Shown here piece by piece: positions 27,407-36,877 of a stretch of DNA of 64,000 nt. The stretch comes from an uncultured Aequorivita sp. (GTDB lineage Bacteria > Bacteroidota > Bacteroidia > Flavobacteriales > Flavobacteriaceae). Under the pieces are notes generated by a model. That model saw only the letters and a program-made list of their open reading frames with translations. It made no database searches and was not told the DNA's origin. Every line of letters starts with the position of its first letter. Position 1 is the stretch's first letter. Both the position numbers and the translations under genes were made by a program. The stretch lies in assembly GCA_937125455.1 (NCBI GenBank), contig CAKZLK010000061.1, forward strand, positions 1 through 64,000, written 5' to 3'.

Positions 27407-28870
27407 ATGCACACACAACTTTTCGCAATTATAGATGTAGAAACCACCGGTGGTGGCATTGCAGGTAATAGGATTACCGAAATATGCATTGCACTGATGA
27501 AAAATGGAGAAGTGGTTGATAAATACACCACACTTATAAACCCAGAACGGAACATTCCACAGCATATAACCGCGCTTACGGGGATTGACAACGATATGGT
27601 AGTTAACGCACCGCGTTTTTTTGAAGTTGCTGAAGAAATTGAGGAGTTTACAAAGGATGCTATTTTTGTGGCACACAACGTTAGTTTTGACTATAATGTA
27701 ATCCGTGGAGAATTTCGGCTTTTGGGGCAACATTACAACAGGAAAAAACTTTGTACCGTGAGACTCTCACGTAAGTTAATTCCAGGATTGTTATCGTATA
27801 GTTTGGGGCGGCTTTGTACTAGCATAAACATTCCGCACCTCAACAGGCACAGGGCGGAAGGCGATGTAGATGCCACCGTGATTCTTTTTCAAAGATTACT
27901 TTCATTAGATGAAAATTTTGAAACCATCAATACCTTCCTGAATCCGCGTTCCAAACAAGCCACCTTGCCCCCTCACCTGCCTTCGGAACAGATAAACGAA
28001 CTACCCGAAGAACCCGGTATTTACCTCTTCAAAAACCAAAAACATCAAGTAATCTATGCGGGAAAGGCAAAAAATATAAAGAAGCGAGTGCTTTCGCATT
28101 TTTATGATAAGAAAACAAAGGAATATCAACTTGGGCAGGAAACTCATTATATAGATTACGAACTAACGGGGAATGAATTATTGGCATTGTTAGTTGAATC
28201 GGAACACATCCGGAAACATTACCCAAAATATAATCGGGCGCAGAAATGGCCTGCAACAACCTATCAAATAATCAGCTATGTAAATCAGCGCGGCATCATC
28301 CAACTTGCTTTGGGAAAAACCAAGGTGCTGCACGATTCAGTGGGCACGTTTTACAACAAGACCGAAGCCATTGAAAAGCTGGAAGAAATTTGCGAGACAT
28401 TTAAGTTGTGCCCACGTTTTTGTGCACTGCAAAGCAACACTGAAAAATGTGCCCACTATCGAATCAAAAACTGCGAGGGCATTTGTGAAGGCACAGAAAC
28501 TGTAGCCGAATATAACTTAAAAGTACAAGTTGCTATTCAGGCTTTAAAGGAGAATAAACCCAATTTTGCCATTCAAGGAAAAGGAAGAACAGATGGTGAA
28601 ATAGCTTTCGCCTTAGTTACCGAAGGGCAATACAAAGGTTTTGGTTATTTTGACCGAAACGAAGCCATCTGCAATATTGAGGATTACGAACCTTTTTTAA
28701 AATTGCAGCCAGCCAGTTACCATACGCACGCAATTATCCGAAGTCATCTTAAAAAGAATGGGGAGCGGAATGTGATTTATTTTGATGAACCTATGCGACT
28801 TGCAACGCATAGAATGAAAACGATTAAGAAGTCCTCCCAAAAAGACAATATTTTCGCGGAATGGAGGTGA
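27407..28870 (+). CDS. DEDD 3'-5' exonuclease fused to UvrC-type GIY-YIG nuclease
   Basis: Residues ~1-175 are a DnaQ-like exonuclease: Exo I FAIIDVETTGGG, Exo II HNVSFDYNVI and Exo III HRAEGDVDAT. Residues ~200-285 are a GIY-YIG domain (EEPGIYLFKNQKHQVIYAGK, then AKNIKKRVLSHF), followed by a cysteine-bearing C-terminal region (CPRFCALQSNTEKCAHYRI, then CEGICEG). The combination occurs in Bacteroidota and Actinobacteria and resembles a polymerase III epsilon subunit joined to Cho/UvrC, suggesting alternative nucleotide excision or DNA end processing. Complete; ends just before a terminator. Confidence 0.88.
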   Translation: MHTQLFAIIDVETTGGGIAGNRITEICIALMKNGEVVDKYTTLINPERNIPQHITALTGIDNDMVVNAPRFFEVAEEIEEFTKDAIFVAHNVSFDYNVIRGEFRLLGQHYNRKKLCTVRLSRKLIPGLLSYSLGRLCTSINIPHLNRHRAEGDVDATVILFQRLLSLDENFETINTFLNPRSKQATLPPHLPSEQINELPEEPGIYLFKNQKHQVIYAGKAKNIKKRVLSHFYDKKTKEYQLGQETHYIDYELTGNELLALLVESEHIRKHYPKYNRAQKWPATTYQIISYVNQRGIIQLALGKTKVLHDSVGTFYNKTEAIEKLEEICETFKLCPRFCALQSNTEKCAHYRIKNCEGICEGTETVAEYNLKVQVAIQALKENKPNFAIQGKGRTDGEIAFALVTEGQYKGFGYFDRNEAICNIEDYEPFLKLQPASYHTHAIIRSHLKKNGERNVIYFDEPMRLATHRMKTIKKSSQKDNIFAEWR

Positions 28871-28890
28871 AAAACATCTCCTCCCAGCCT

Positions 28891-28915
28891 CCCCTTCGAA
28901 GAGGAGGGGTTTTTT
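28891..28915 (+). terminator. Rho-independent terminator
   Basis: CCCCTTC (28891-28897), 5-nt loop, GGAGGGG (28903-28909), then six T residues. It follows the exonuclease-GIY-YIG gene by ~20 bp and overlaps the stop of the convergent HAD gene. Confidence 0.75.
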
Positions 28916-29570
28916 AGAGATTCTCTTTTAGGTTTGAAAATATTATTTCGTCAAAACTTGTTATCACCCTATCTGCCTTGCTATAATCCTGATTGGTGGA
29001 ATGTAGACTTTTATAGCCTACGCAATAAATGTTAGCGGCTTTAGCTGCAGCGATTCCGTTGGTTGAATCTTCAATCACCATACAATGGTCGGTGTGTTCC
29101 CCGGCCAATTCAGCGGCTTTTATAAAAATTTCGGGATGCGGCTTGGATGCCTTCAAATCGGCGCCGCTTATTTTTGCCTTAAAATATTTATCGAGGTCGA
29201 AACGCTCAAATATACGGTTGATGTTTGGCATGGAAGCAGAAGAAGCCAAAACTAAAGTCAAGCCATTGGCGTGGTAATCTTTTATTAAATCGTGAACGCC
29301 ATCTAAAAGCGCAAGATCGTTATCGTTTTCAAAAAGATATTTAAAGTGTTTTCTTTTTGTTGCAACCAAATGTTCTGGGTTTTCTGATAAATTGAAATGC
29401 TGACAAAGTGTTCTGCAAATAGGCAAAGTTGCCTGCCCTGTAAAGGAATCATACATTGCTTGGCTCACATCAATTTTCACATCCTCGAACATTTTGAAAT
29501 AGGCTTTGCGGTGCAATGGTTCGGTGTCTACAATGACACCATCCATATCAAAAAGTACGGCTTTTAGCAT
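28914..29570 (-). CDS. HAD superfamily hydrolase, beta-phosphoglucomutase-like
   Basis: A 218-residue HAD-IA enzyme: motif I LFDMDGVIVDTEP with the nucleophile Asp, motif II SSASMPN, motif III Lys in ASKPHPEIFIKAAEL and motif IV VIEDSTNGIAAAKAA. The helical cap follows motif I. It hydrolyses or transfers phosphate on a small metabolite, likely a sugar phosphate; substrate not determined. The second in-frame ATG (29,570, MLKAVLFD) fits the family start. Confidence 0.85.
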   Translation of the reverse strand: MLKAVLFDMDGVIVDTEPLHRKAYFKMFEDVKIDVSQAMYDSFTGQATLPICRTLCQHFNLSENPEHLVATKRKHFKYLFENDNDLALLDGVHDLIKDYHANGLTLVLASSASMPNINRIFERFDLDKYFKAKISGADLKASKPHPEIFIKAAELAGEHTDHCMVIEDSTNGIAAAKAANIYCVGYKSLHSTNQDYSKADRVITSFDEIIFSNLKENL

Positions 29571-29624
29571 GTTTTTATTTTTTCGCAAAGGTAGAATAGA
29601 TTGTTTAATTATTAGATTGTTTGA

Positions 29625-30668
29625 TTATTGGATTTCTTTCCACCATTGCGAAAACTCTTGTTGATCATGGCTTAAATAAACTATTTCGCCAATTTGTGGT
29701 GTTAACAATGGTATCTGCTTTGTTTTATTATGTTCCGTAATTTTTTTCAAAGGTTCATCCCAGGCGTGAAGTGCTAACGCAAACTTGGCCGAATGCACAG
29801 GAAAAAGATTTTTTGCCCTCAAATCCTGCGCAGCTTGAAGAACTTCCTCAGGCAACATGTGGATGTAGTGCCAAGCCAAATTGTATTGCCCGTTTTCCAA
29901 AATTGCCAGATCAAACGGGCCAAATTTCTGGCCGATTTCCTTAAAGTGTGTGTCGTAACCACTATCGCCACCCAGAAATAAATTATAGTTTTCTGTTTGA
30001 AGAATAAAGGAAAGCCACAAGGTGTTATTCCGCTTAAAACCTCTTCCAGAAAAATGACGCGCCGAAGTGGTATTTAATGTAATATCATTATCCAATTCAA
30101 TTGTTTCGTTCCAATCCAATTCCACAATAGATTCCGAAGCAAATCCCCACGCTTCAAAATGCGATCCTACACCCAGGCCTGTAATTATTTGTTTCACCTT
30201 TGGCTTTAACTTTTGAATGGTCTTATAATCCAAATGGTCATAATGATCATGCGAAATAAGCAGGTAGTCGATTTCTGGCAAATCTTCTACAGAATAATGA
30301 TTACTCCCGTTAAAGGGTTTATTGGTCTGTGGAATTGGAGAAGCACTGCTACTGAAAACGGGATCGATCAAAAAACGTTTGCCACTAAATTGCACATAAT
30401 AGGAAGAATGTCCGAACCAAACCAGCAAGTCGGTTTCCAAAGACAATTCTTTCAAATTAGTTTTTATAAAGGGAATGGGTTGCGGAGGTTTTATGCCTTT
30501 CGGCTTTCTGAATAAAAAATCGAACATCACTTTCCCGAAACTATATCCTTCAGCCAATTGAGGCGTATCACTTATATTTTGAAATGCCCCATCACGAAAG
30601 TTGGGTGAATTATGGATGCGCTGTAAACGTTTTCCGGCTGGTTTTTTTCCTAACTGAGAATATATCAT
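29625..30668 (-). CDS. MBL-fold metal-dependent hydrolase (UlaG/NAPE-PLD-like)
   Basis: A 347-residue metallo-beta-lactamase-fold enzyme: [20 protein letters not shown], the zinc motif SHDHYDHLD (H-x-H-x-D-H), [10 protein letters not shown], and a final histidine in [18 protein letters not shown]. These features match the N-acyl-phosphatidylethanolamine phospholipase D / UlaG group. Cytoplasmic. Its start overlaps the stop of the LLM oxidoreductase gene by 4 bp, so the two are co-translated. Confidence 0.85.
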   Translation of the reverse strand: MIYSQLGKKPAGKRLQRIHNSPNFRDGAFQNISDTPQLAEGYSFGKVMFDFLFRKPKGIKPPQPIPFIKTNLKELSLETDLLVWFGHSSYYVQFSGKRFLIDPVFSSSASPIPQTNKPFNGSNHYSVEDLPEIDYLLISHDHYDHLDYKTIQKLKPKVKQIITGLGVGSHFEAWGFASESIVELDWNETIELDNDITLNTTSARHFSGRGFKRNNTLWLSFILQTENYNLFLGGDSGYDTHFKEIGQKFGPFDLAILENGQYNLAWHYIHMLPEEVLQAAQDLRAKNLFPVHSAKFALALHAWDEPLKKITEHNKTKQIPLLTPQIGEIVYLSHDQQEFSQWWKEIQ

Positions 30669-31681
30669 TTAATTCCTTTATTTATTTGAGATAAAAGTTC
30701 GAAGGACCGAAGACGAGCTGTTTGATCATAAATATGGGCGACAGCGATAATTTCATCTATCCGTGTTTCGTGAGCAAAATCAGTTAATTTCTGCCGGACA
30801 GTTTCTTTACTGCCCACAAATGTGTATTGCATCATTTGGGAGATATGTGCTTCTTCCATAGGGTTCCAAAGCCCATCCATACTTTTCACTGGTGGGGCAA
30901 GCGGTTTGCGGGTATTTCGAATTATGTTCAGCATAAAAAGCTTCATACTGGTTGCCAAATACTCGGCTTCTTCGTCAGACTCTGCCATTACAACATTTAC
31001 ACAAGTCATTGCATAAGGTTTCTTCAATTGTTTTGAAGGCTCAAAATGCGAATGGTACAAACGCAGGGCATCATGCAAATGGGTTGGTGCAAAATGACTG
31101 GCAAATGCATATGGCAATCCTAATGCCCCAGCAAGTTGAGCGCTATATGTACTTGATCCCAAAAGATATAAAGGCACTTCCAATCCTTCCCCTGGAATAG
31201 CACGTACAAGGCTTTTATTATTGTCTTTTGAAAAATATTTTTCTAGCTCCTGAACATCTTCTGGAAAATCACTTACCGTTTCCACCCTTTCACGCCTTAG
31301 GGCCCGAGCAGTTTGTTGATCGGTTCCTGGGGCTCGGCCAAGACCTAAGTCTATTCGGTTTGGATAAAGGGTAGCTAGTGTCCCAAATTGTTCAGCGATA
31401 ACTAAAGGCGAATGATTGGGCAACATAACTCCTCCAGAACCCACGCGAATTGTTTTTGTTCCTTGTGCCACATACCCGATAAGCAAAGGTGTAGCAGAAC
31501 TAACCAGGCTTTCGGCATTGTGATGTTCGGAAATCCAAAATCGCTTATAACCCAGCTTTTCAGCTTGCTGTGCCAAAGCAAGGCTGTTTTCCATTGCGGT
31601 TTTATGGTTGCTTCCCTCAATTACGGGAACCAAATCCAAAACTGAAAAAGGGATGTTTTTTAAAATTTCTTCTTTATTCAT
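30665..31681 (-). CDS. LLM-class flavin-dependent oxidoreductase
   Basis: A 338-residue bacterial-luciferase-like TIM barrel: [70 protein letters not shown] and [20 protein letters not shown]. These are the marks of the MsnO8/YtnJ-like group that uses FMNH2 or F420-type cofactors. Substrate unknown. Translationally coupled to the downstream MBL hydrolase; the next gene upstream is also a flavin enzyme (OYE), suggesting a redox cluster. Confidence 0.88.
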   Translation of the reverse strand: MNKEEILKNIPFSVLDLVPVIEGSNHKTAMENSLALAQQAEKLGYKRFWISEHHNAESLVSSATPLLIGYVAQGTKTIRVGSGGVMLPNHSPLVIAEQFGTLATLYPNRIDLGLGRAPGTDQQTARALRRERVETVSDFPEDVQELEKYFSKDNNKSLVRAIPGEGLEVPLYLLGSSTYSAQLAGALGLPYAFASHFAPTHLHDALRLYHSHFEPSKQLKKPYAMTCVNVVMAESDEEAEYLATSMKLFMLNIIRNTRKPLAPPVKSMDGLWNPMEEAHISQMMQYTFVGSKETVRQKLTDFAHETRIDEIIAVAHIYDQTARLRSFELLSQINKGIK

Positions 31682-31711
31682 TTTAATATTTTGATAATCT
31701 GATTCACCCTT

Positions 31712-31739
31712 GCTTCGTCAAACTCAGCATGACATTCTT
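31712..31739. repeat. Dispersed repeat (GCTTCG-CAAnCTCAGCATGAC type)
   Basis: TTCGTCAAACTCAGCATGAC here closely matches TTCGACAAGCTCAGCATGAC at 32,863-32,882. The two copies flank the OYE gene on both sides. This kind of repeat is scattered in flavobacterial intergenic DNA. Confidence 0.7.
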
Positions 31740-31740
31740 A

Positions 31741-32808
31741 TTAAATTTTAGCTCTTTCGTATTGTAATGGCCAATCAACATCTATGTTTAATTCTTTTGC
31801 TGCGTGTAAAGCAAAATAAGGCTGTCTTAGACTTTCACGGGCATAAAGAATTAAGTCGGCTTTTCCTTCTTTTAAAATTTCCTCTGATTGTTCTGCAGTT
31901 GTTATTTGTCCCACGGCTCCAGTCAAAATATTTGCTTCCTTTTTAATTTGTGCCGCAAATGGAACTTGATAGCCCGGCTCGCTCGGGATAGTTGCATGTG
32001 GAACATTTCCGCCAGAAGAAGTATCAATTAGATCAACCCCTAATTCCTTTAATTTCACTGAAAGTTTTACAGAGTCTTCACTAGTCCAGCCACCTTCTGT
32101 CCAATCGGTTGCGGAAATCCTTACAAAAAGTGGTTTTTCATCTGGCCATTCTTGGCGAACCACTTCAGTAACTTCAAGTAAGAAGCGAATCCTATTTTCA
32201 AAGCTGCCGCCGTATTCATCTGAACGTTCATTGGCCAATGGTGAATAGAATTGGTGGAATAAATAACCGTGGGCAGCATGAATTTCAACCACATCATATC
32301 CTGCATTTTCTGCACGACGGGTTGCTGCGGCATAATCAGATTTTACCTTTTCAATTCCAGTAGCATCCAAAGCAATTGGCGCTGGTTCTCCTTCGCGAAA
32401 AGGCAATGGTGAAGCTGAAACTGTTTGCCAACCATTTTCTTGATCGGGAGCTATTTTTCGGGCTCCATCTTTTGGCAATTGGTAACTTGCCTTTCTTCCA
32501 GCGTGTGCCAATTGAATTCCAATTAAAGCATCTTGGGAATGCACGAAATCGACAATCTGTTTCGCCTTTTTAATATGTTCATCTTTCCAAACTCCCATAT
32601 CACCGTGGGTAATTCTTCCTTCGGGCGAAACGGCTGTTGCTTCTTGGATAATTAATGCTGAACCTCCGACGGCGCGGCTGCCCAAATGCACTAAATGAAA
32701 ATCGTTTGCAAAACCGTCATCGCTGCTGTACATGCACATTGGAGATACAACCATTCGGTTTTTGAAGGTTGTGTTTTTTATTTTTAAAGGGGAAAAGAGT
32801 AGGCTCAT
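31741..32808 (-). CDS. Old yellow enzyme family NADH:flavin oxidoreductase (YqjM-like)
   Basis: A 355-residue FMN-dependent ene-reductase: FKNRMVVSPMCMYSSDDGFA, substrate-binding pair in QLAHAGRKASY, EIHAAHGYLFHQFYSPLANE, RSDEYGGSFENRIRF, and LILYARESLRQPYF near the end. The conserved Cys in SPMCMYS is the mark of the thermophilic-like/YqjM class that modulates FMN potential. It reduces activated C=C bonds with NAD(P)H. Bordered by dispersed repeats; probably transcribed with the LLM and MBL genes. Confidence 0.9.
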   Translation of the reverse strand: MSLLFSPLKIKNTTFKNRMVVSPMCMYSSDDGFANDFHLVHLGSRAVGGSALIIQEATAVSPEGRITHGDMGVWKDEHIKKAKQIVDFVHSQDALIGIQLAHAGRKASYQLPKDGARKIAPDQENGWQTVSASPLPFREGEPAPIALDATGIEKVKSDYAAATRRAENAGYDVVEIHAAHGYLFHQFYSPLANERSDEYGGSFENRIRFLLEVTEVVRQEWPDEKPLFVRISATDWTEGGWTSEDSVKLSVKLKELGVDLIDTSSGGNVPHATIPSEPGYQVPFAAQIKKEANILTGAVGQITTAEQSEEILKEGKADLILYARESLRQPYFALHAAKELNIDVDWPLQYERAKI

Positions 32809-32860
32809 ATTATTTTTGATTCTTTGTTGCTATTATTTATTTTTTTGATTGGTCTTCGAT

Positions 32861-32882
32861 GCTTCGACAAGCTCAGCATGAC
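32861..32882. repeat. Dispersed repeat, second copy
   Basis: TTCGACAAGCTCAGCATGAC, same family as 31,712-31,739, located between the OYE gene and the small HExxH gene. Confidence 0.7.
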
Positions 32883-32900
32883 AATTAATGTTAGAGATTG

Positions 32901-33227
32901 TTATAAAAATTTTAAAAATCCGTAAGCGCTTCGTTTTTTCAAATAACCTAGTTCATCTTCGTAATGATATGCTTCCCGTTCAAAGGAAATATTTCGATAG
33001 GCTTTATGGCGATTTTTAAATTGAATCCACCGGAAAAGAAATTCAAAACCATACCATAGATAGAAAAAAACTATCAGTAATTCCGCTTGTTGGCGAAGGT
33101 GGATACTTTCGTGGTTTAGAAAAACAATATCTTCCTTTAATGAATCATGCTTTACAACCACAAATGGCCACAACGTTATTCCATTAAAATTTTTACGGAG
33201 GAGTTTTGGACGGACAAGTAGGATCAC
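32901..33227 (-). CDS. Small protein with HExxH motif, coupled to aconitase gene
   Basis: A 108-residue basic protein with the zinc-peptidase-like motif FLNHESIHLRQQAELL and an aromatic hydrophobic stretch right after (LIVFFYLWYGFEFLFRWI) that may sit in or on the membrane. A downstream FEREAYHYEDELGYL supplies a possible third acidic ligand. It starts with GTG only 4 bp after the aconitase stop on the same strand. It looks like a minimal gluzincin core; activity is not established and the hydrophobic segment could make it a membrane sensor instead. Confidence 0.6.
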   Translation of the reverse strand: MILLVRPKLLRKNFNGITLWPFVVVKHDSLKEDIVFLNHESIHLRQQAELLIVFFYLWYGFEFLFRWIQFKNRHKAYRNISFEREAYHYEDELGYLKKRSAYGFLKFL

Positions 33228-33231
33228 ACGT

Positions 33232-36012
33232 TTATTTTTTCAAAAACTGTCGCAATACATATTGAAGAATTCCTTCATTTTGATAATATGCTACCTCAAT
33301 CGGGGAATCCAGTCTTGCAATTGCCTTGAATTCAATTTCCTTGCCATCGTCATTTTTGGCAGTCACTGTTACTTTTTTTGAAGGCATTAAATCCTTTTCA
33401 ATTCCTATAATACTGAAATGTTCTCTTCCAGTCAATCTGTGCGATTTGGCACTTTCACCTTCTAAATATTGAAGCGGTAATACACCCATCATAATTAAAT
33501 TACTTCTGTGAATACGTTCATAGCTTTCTGCCAAAACGGCTTTTATACCCAAAAGAAATGTTCCTTTGGCAGCCCAATCGCGGGAGGAGCCGCTTCCGTA
33601 TTCTTTTCCGGCCAAGACTATGAGTGGAGTTTTGTCTTTTATATATTTTTGGGCTGCTTCATAAACCGTCATTCCGTCGCCCGACGGAAGGTGTGTTGTA
33701 TAACCGCCTTCTCTTTCTGACAATTGATTATTGATGCGAACGTTCGCAAAAGTTCCCCGCACCATAACTTCATCGTTTCCGCGGCGTGAACCGTAGCTGT
33801 TAAAGTTTTTCTTTTCAACACCCCTAGATTTTAGATATTGTCCAGCGGCGGAATCTTCGGAAAAAGCTCCCGCAGGTGAAATGTGGTCTGTTGTAATACT
33901 ATCACCCAAAACCAAAAGTGCGCGCGCGTCTTCAATATTCCTCAATTCTTTTGGTTCATCAGAAAGATCACGGAAAAACGGCACTTCTTTTATATATGTT
34001 GAATCATCATCCCATTTGTAAATTTTGTCATCTGGCACATCGAGGTTTCTCCATATTTCGTTGCCCTCAAATATTTCCCCATAATTTTTTTCGAAGTCTT
34101 TTGGCGAAAGTACCTTTTTCATCACTTCGTGAATTTCATCATCGGTAGGCCAAATATCTTTTAGGAAAATATCTTTCCCGTTGTGATCAGAAGTCAACGG
34201 TTCAGTAGTTAAATCAATATCAACACGGCCAGCAATTGCGAAAGCAACCACTAACATAGGCGACATTAAAAAGTTCATTTTAACTTGAGGGTGAATACGT
34301 GCCTCAAAATTACGGTTCCCTGAAAGTACAGAGGCAACCACCAACTGTTGCTCCTCAACCGCCTTAGCTATTTGTGGAGGTAAAGGCCCAGAATTTCCAA
34401 TGCAGGAAGTACAGCCGTAGCCCACTAAATGGAACTGCAACGCTTCTAAGTCTTTTAAAAGGTCTGCTTTTTCAAGATAATCTGTCACTACTTTGGAACC
34501 TGGTGCTAACGAAGTTTTTACCCAAGGTTTTGTGTCAATTCCTTTTTCACGTGCTTTTTTGGCTACCAAGCCCGCGCCAATCATGACAAAGGGATTGGAA
34601 GTATTAGTACAAGATGTTATTGCGGCAATTGCGACTGAGCCGTCGGAAAGCATATATTTTTCATTGCCGTTAGAAATCCAAACAGTTTTTAAACCATCTT
34701 TTGTTTTGGTTTCTATTTCCACATCAGGACTTGGTTTTTTGGGTTCCTCAGTGGGTTGGCTTCCACCCTCTTCTTTCCAACGCGTAATGGCTTCCTCCCT
34801 TTCTGTAGGTTTTATATATTTTCGATCAAAACCGCTATCTAGCAGTTCAATGAATTTATCTCTGAAATCCTTTAAAACTATTTTATCCTGTGGGCGCTTT
34901 GGACCTGCAACACTTGGTTGAATGGTAGAAACATCGAGTTCCAAAACATCGGTATAGTTTATTAGGTCCTCGTCTTTTCGCCATAGCATATTAGCTTTGC
35001 AGTAATCTTCAACTAACTGAATTTGTTTCTCACTTCGGTTGCTGCTTCGCATGTATTCCAACGTTTTATCGTCAATTGGGAAATAGGTTACTGTACAACC
35101 AAATTCGGGTGACATATTTCCAATAGTAGCTCTATGAGGAACCGAAAGATTATCCAAACCAGGGCCAAAAACCTCAACAAATTTTCCAACTACCCCGTAT
35201 TTACGAAGCAGATTGGCGATTGTAAGCACTAAATCAGTAGCTGTTGTTCCAACTGGAAGTTTTCCGGTAAGTTTCAGTCCAATCACTTCGGGACTGATGA
35301 AGTAGATTGGTTGACCAAGGATTGCAGCTTCGGCTTCTATTCCGCCTACTCCCCAAGCTACTACACCAATTCCATTTACCATTGGGGTGTGGCTATCAGT
35401 CCCTACAAGTGTGTCTGGAAATACCATGCCGTCGCGGGCGATAGCACCTTTTGAAAAATACTCCAGATTTACTTGATGACAAATACCCATTCCGGGTGGA
35501 ACCACACTGAAATTATTAAAAGATTTCTGAGCCCATTTCAAAAAAGTATAACGTTCTCTGTTTCGCTTGTATTCCTCTTCCATATTTTGCTGATAGGCGT
35601 ATTGCGCGGCAAAATAATCTACCTGCACGCTGTGGTCTATAACCAAATCTACTGGAATCAATGGGTTTATTTTTGAAGCATCACCGCCTTTTCGAGCCAT
35701 TTCGGAACGCAGGGAAGCGATATCAACAACGGCAGGGACGCCTGTAAAATCCTGCATCAGAACACGAGCAGGTTTAAAGGCGACGTCTTTCTCACTTTTT
35801 TCAGGTTTCCAATTTAAAATTGAATCCAAATGATCTTGTGTAACTGAAAAATCATCGTAATTACGAAGCGCGTTTTCGAGAAGAATTCGAATCGAAAAAG
35901 GCATCTTTTTAATATTGTACCCTTGACTTTCAAGTTCAGGGAGACTATAGTAAGTTAATTTTTCATCGGAAGAATCCAGGGTTTTTTTGAGGTTGTAAAT
36001 ATCTTGTTGCAT
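33232..36012 (-). CDS. acnA: Aconitate hydratase AcnA
   Basis: A 926-residue aconitase of the AcnA/IRP1 type, which isomerises citrate to isocitrate in the TCA cycle using a [4Fe-4S] cluster. The cluster cysteines are visible in AAITSCTNTSNP and VGYGCTSCIGNSGPLPPQ. The substrate-binding GTDSHTPMVNGIGVVAWGVGG, LGDSITTDHISPAGAF and the swivel-domain KEYGSGSSRDWAAKG are present. The start at MQQDIYNL (36,012) is preferred over 36,033. Length matches complete family members. Confidence 0.96.
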   Translation of the reverse strand: MQQDIYNLKKTLDSSDEKLTYYSLPELESQGYNIKKMPFSIRILLENALRNYDDFSVTQDHLDSILNWKPEKSEKDVAFKPARVLMQDFTGVPAVVDIASLRSEMARKGGDASKINPLIPVDLVIDHSVQVDYFAAQYAYQQNMEEEYKRNRERYTFLKWAQKSFNNFSVVPPGMGICHQVNLEYFSKGAIARDGMVFPDTLVGTDSHTPMVNGIGVVAWGVGGIEAEAAILGQPIYFISPEVIGLKLTGKLPVGTTATDLVLTIANLLRKYGVVGKFVEVFGPGLDNLSVPHRATIGNMSPEFGCTVTYFPIDDKTLEYMRSSNRSEKQIQLVEDYCKANMLWRKDEDLINYTDVLELDVSTIQPSVAGPKRPQDKIVLKDFRDKFIELLDSGFDRKYIKPTEREEAITRWKEEGGSQPTEEPKKPSPDVEIETKTKDGLKTVWISNGNEKYMLSDGSVAIAAITSCTNTSNPFVMIGAGLVAKKAREKGIDTKPWVKTSLAPGSKVVTDYLEKADLLKDLEALQFHLVGYGCTSCIGNSGPLPPQIAKAVEEQQLVVASVLSGNRNFEARIHPQVKMNFLMSPMLVVAFAIAGRVDIDLTTEPLTSDHNGKDIFLKDIWPTDDEIHEVMKKVLSPKDFEKNYGEIFEGNEIWRNLDVPDDKIYKWDDDSTYIKEVPFFRDLSDEPKELRNIEDARALLVLGDSITTDHISPAGAFSEDSAAGQYLKSRGVEKKNFNSYGSRRGNDEVMVRGTFANVRINNQLSEREGGYTTHLPSGDGMTVYEAAQKYIKDKTPLIVLAGKEYGSGSSRDWAAKGTFLLGIKAVLAESYERIHRSNLIMMGVLPLQYLEGESAKSHRLTGREHFSIIGIEKDLMPSKKVTVTAKNDDGKEIEFKAIARLDSPIEVAYYQNEGILQYVLRQFLKK

Positions 36013-36256
36013 GATAACGTAAATTTTGAACATTAAATTTACTCAATAAATATGGTGTCGGCTCGCAAAGAGACTTGTTTAACAGGGCATTAACAAATTT
36101 TGGAGATGCTTTAAAAACGATTATTTCTGAAGCGTCCTTTTAGAAAAATCATTCCGATAAATGAAAGGCATGGCATCCCAATAAATTAGCAGTAAGGTCC
36201 ACTACTTTAGTATTTTTAATTAAATTAGCCGTCACTAATAAAAAACATAGCACGCA

Positions 36257-36784
36257 TTGAAAAATGCAACTGCCTTTTTTCTACTTTTTATTTTTAGCTT
36301 CAACATTGGAGGAGCGTATGTTATCTTTAAAATTCAGCAACGGCATATTCGAAGGGAGATAGTCCATCAAATAAAAAAAGGTATTTCCGAAAAGGATTTA
36401 ACAAGCATTACGGTTTCTTCAAAAAATGAAAACCAACTTATTTGGAAAGACCATGAGGAATTTCGATACAAAGGAATGATGTATGATATAGTTCGCGTTG
36501 AAATTTTGGATGAAAACACCAAAGTCTACCACTGCATTTCCGACAGTCAAGAAACTAATCTGATAGCGAAATACAACAAAGAGCTCAAGAAGAAGCGCAA
36601 GGATAAGAACAACCGCACCAATTTGGTAAAGAGTATAAAATATATTGAAAAAATAAATCCGCTTCCTCAGAAAGAGGAATTGGCATTTTCAGGTAATGTG
36701 ATTCGTCCCAATTTTGTGTATCACGACAACTACGCATCGCTTTCGCTCGAAATTTTGAGTCCTCCACCCAAACAAGTTTTATAA
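36257..36784 (+). CDS. Small membrane/exported protein upstream of haem receptor
   Basis: A 175-residue protein starting at TTG, with an N-terminal hydrophobic segment (ATAFFLLFIFSFNIGGAYVI) that could be a signal anchor. The rest is charged and lysine-rich (LKKKRKDKNNRTNLVKSIKY), ending in LSLEILSPPPKQVL. It precedes the TonB-dependent receptor by ~90 bp on the same strand and probably belongs to the haem uptake operon. Family not recognised. Confidence 0.65.
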   Translation: MKNATAFFLLFIFSFNIGGAYVIFKIQQRHIRREIVHQIKKGISEKDLTSITVSSKNENQLIWKDHEEFRYKGMMYDIVRVEILDENTKVYHCISDSQETNLIAKYNKELKKKRKDKNNRTNLVKSIKYIEKINPLPQKEELAFSGNVIRPNFVYHDNYASLSLEILSPPPKQVL

Positions 36785-36877
36785 TTTATTTTTGAAGCGT
36801 TTCTGCTTCCTTTAAGAATGCTTTCGCCGCAAACACGGATCGATTAGCGTATTCCTCAATTATAAAACTTTTTAAAA

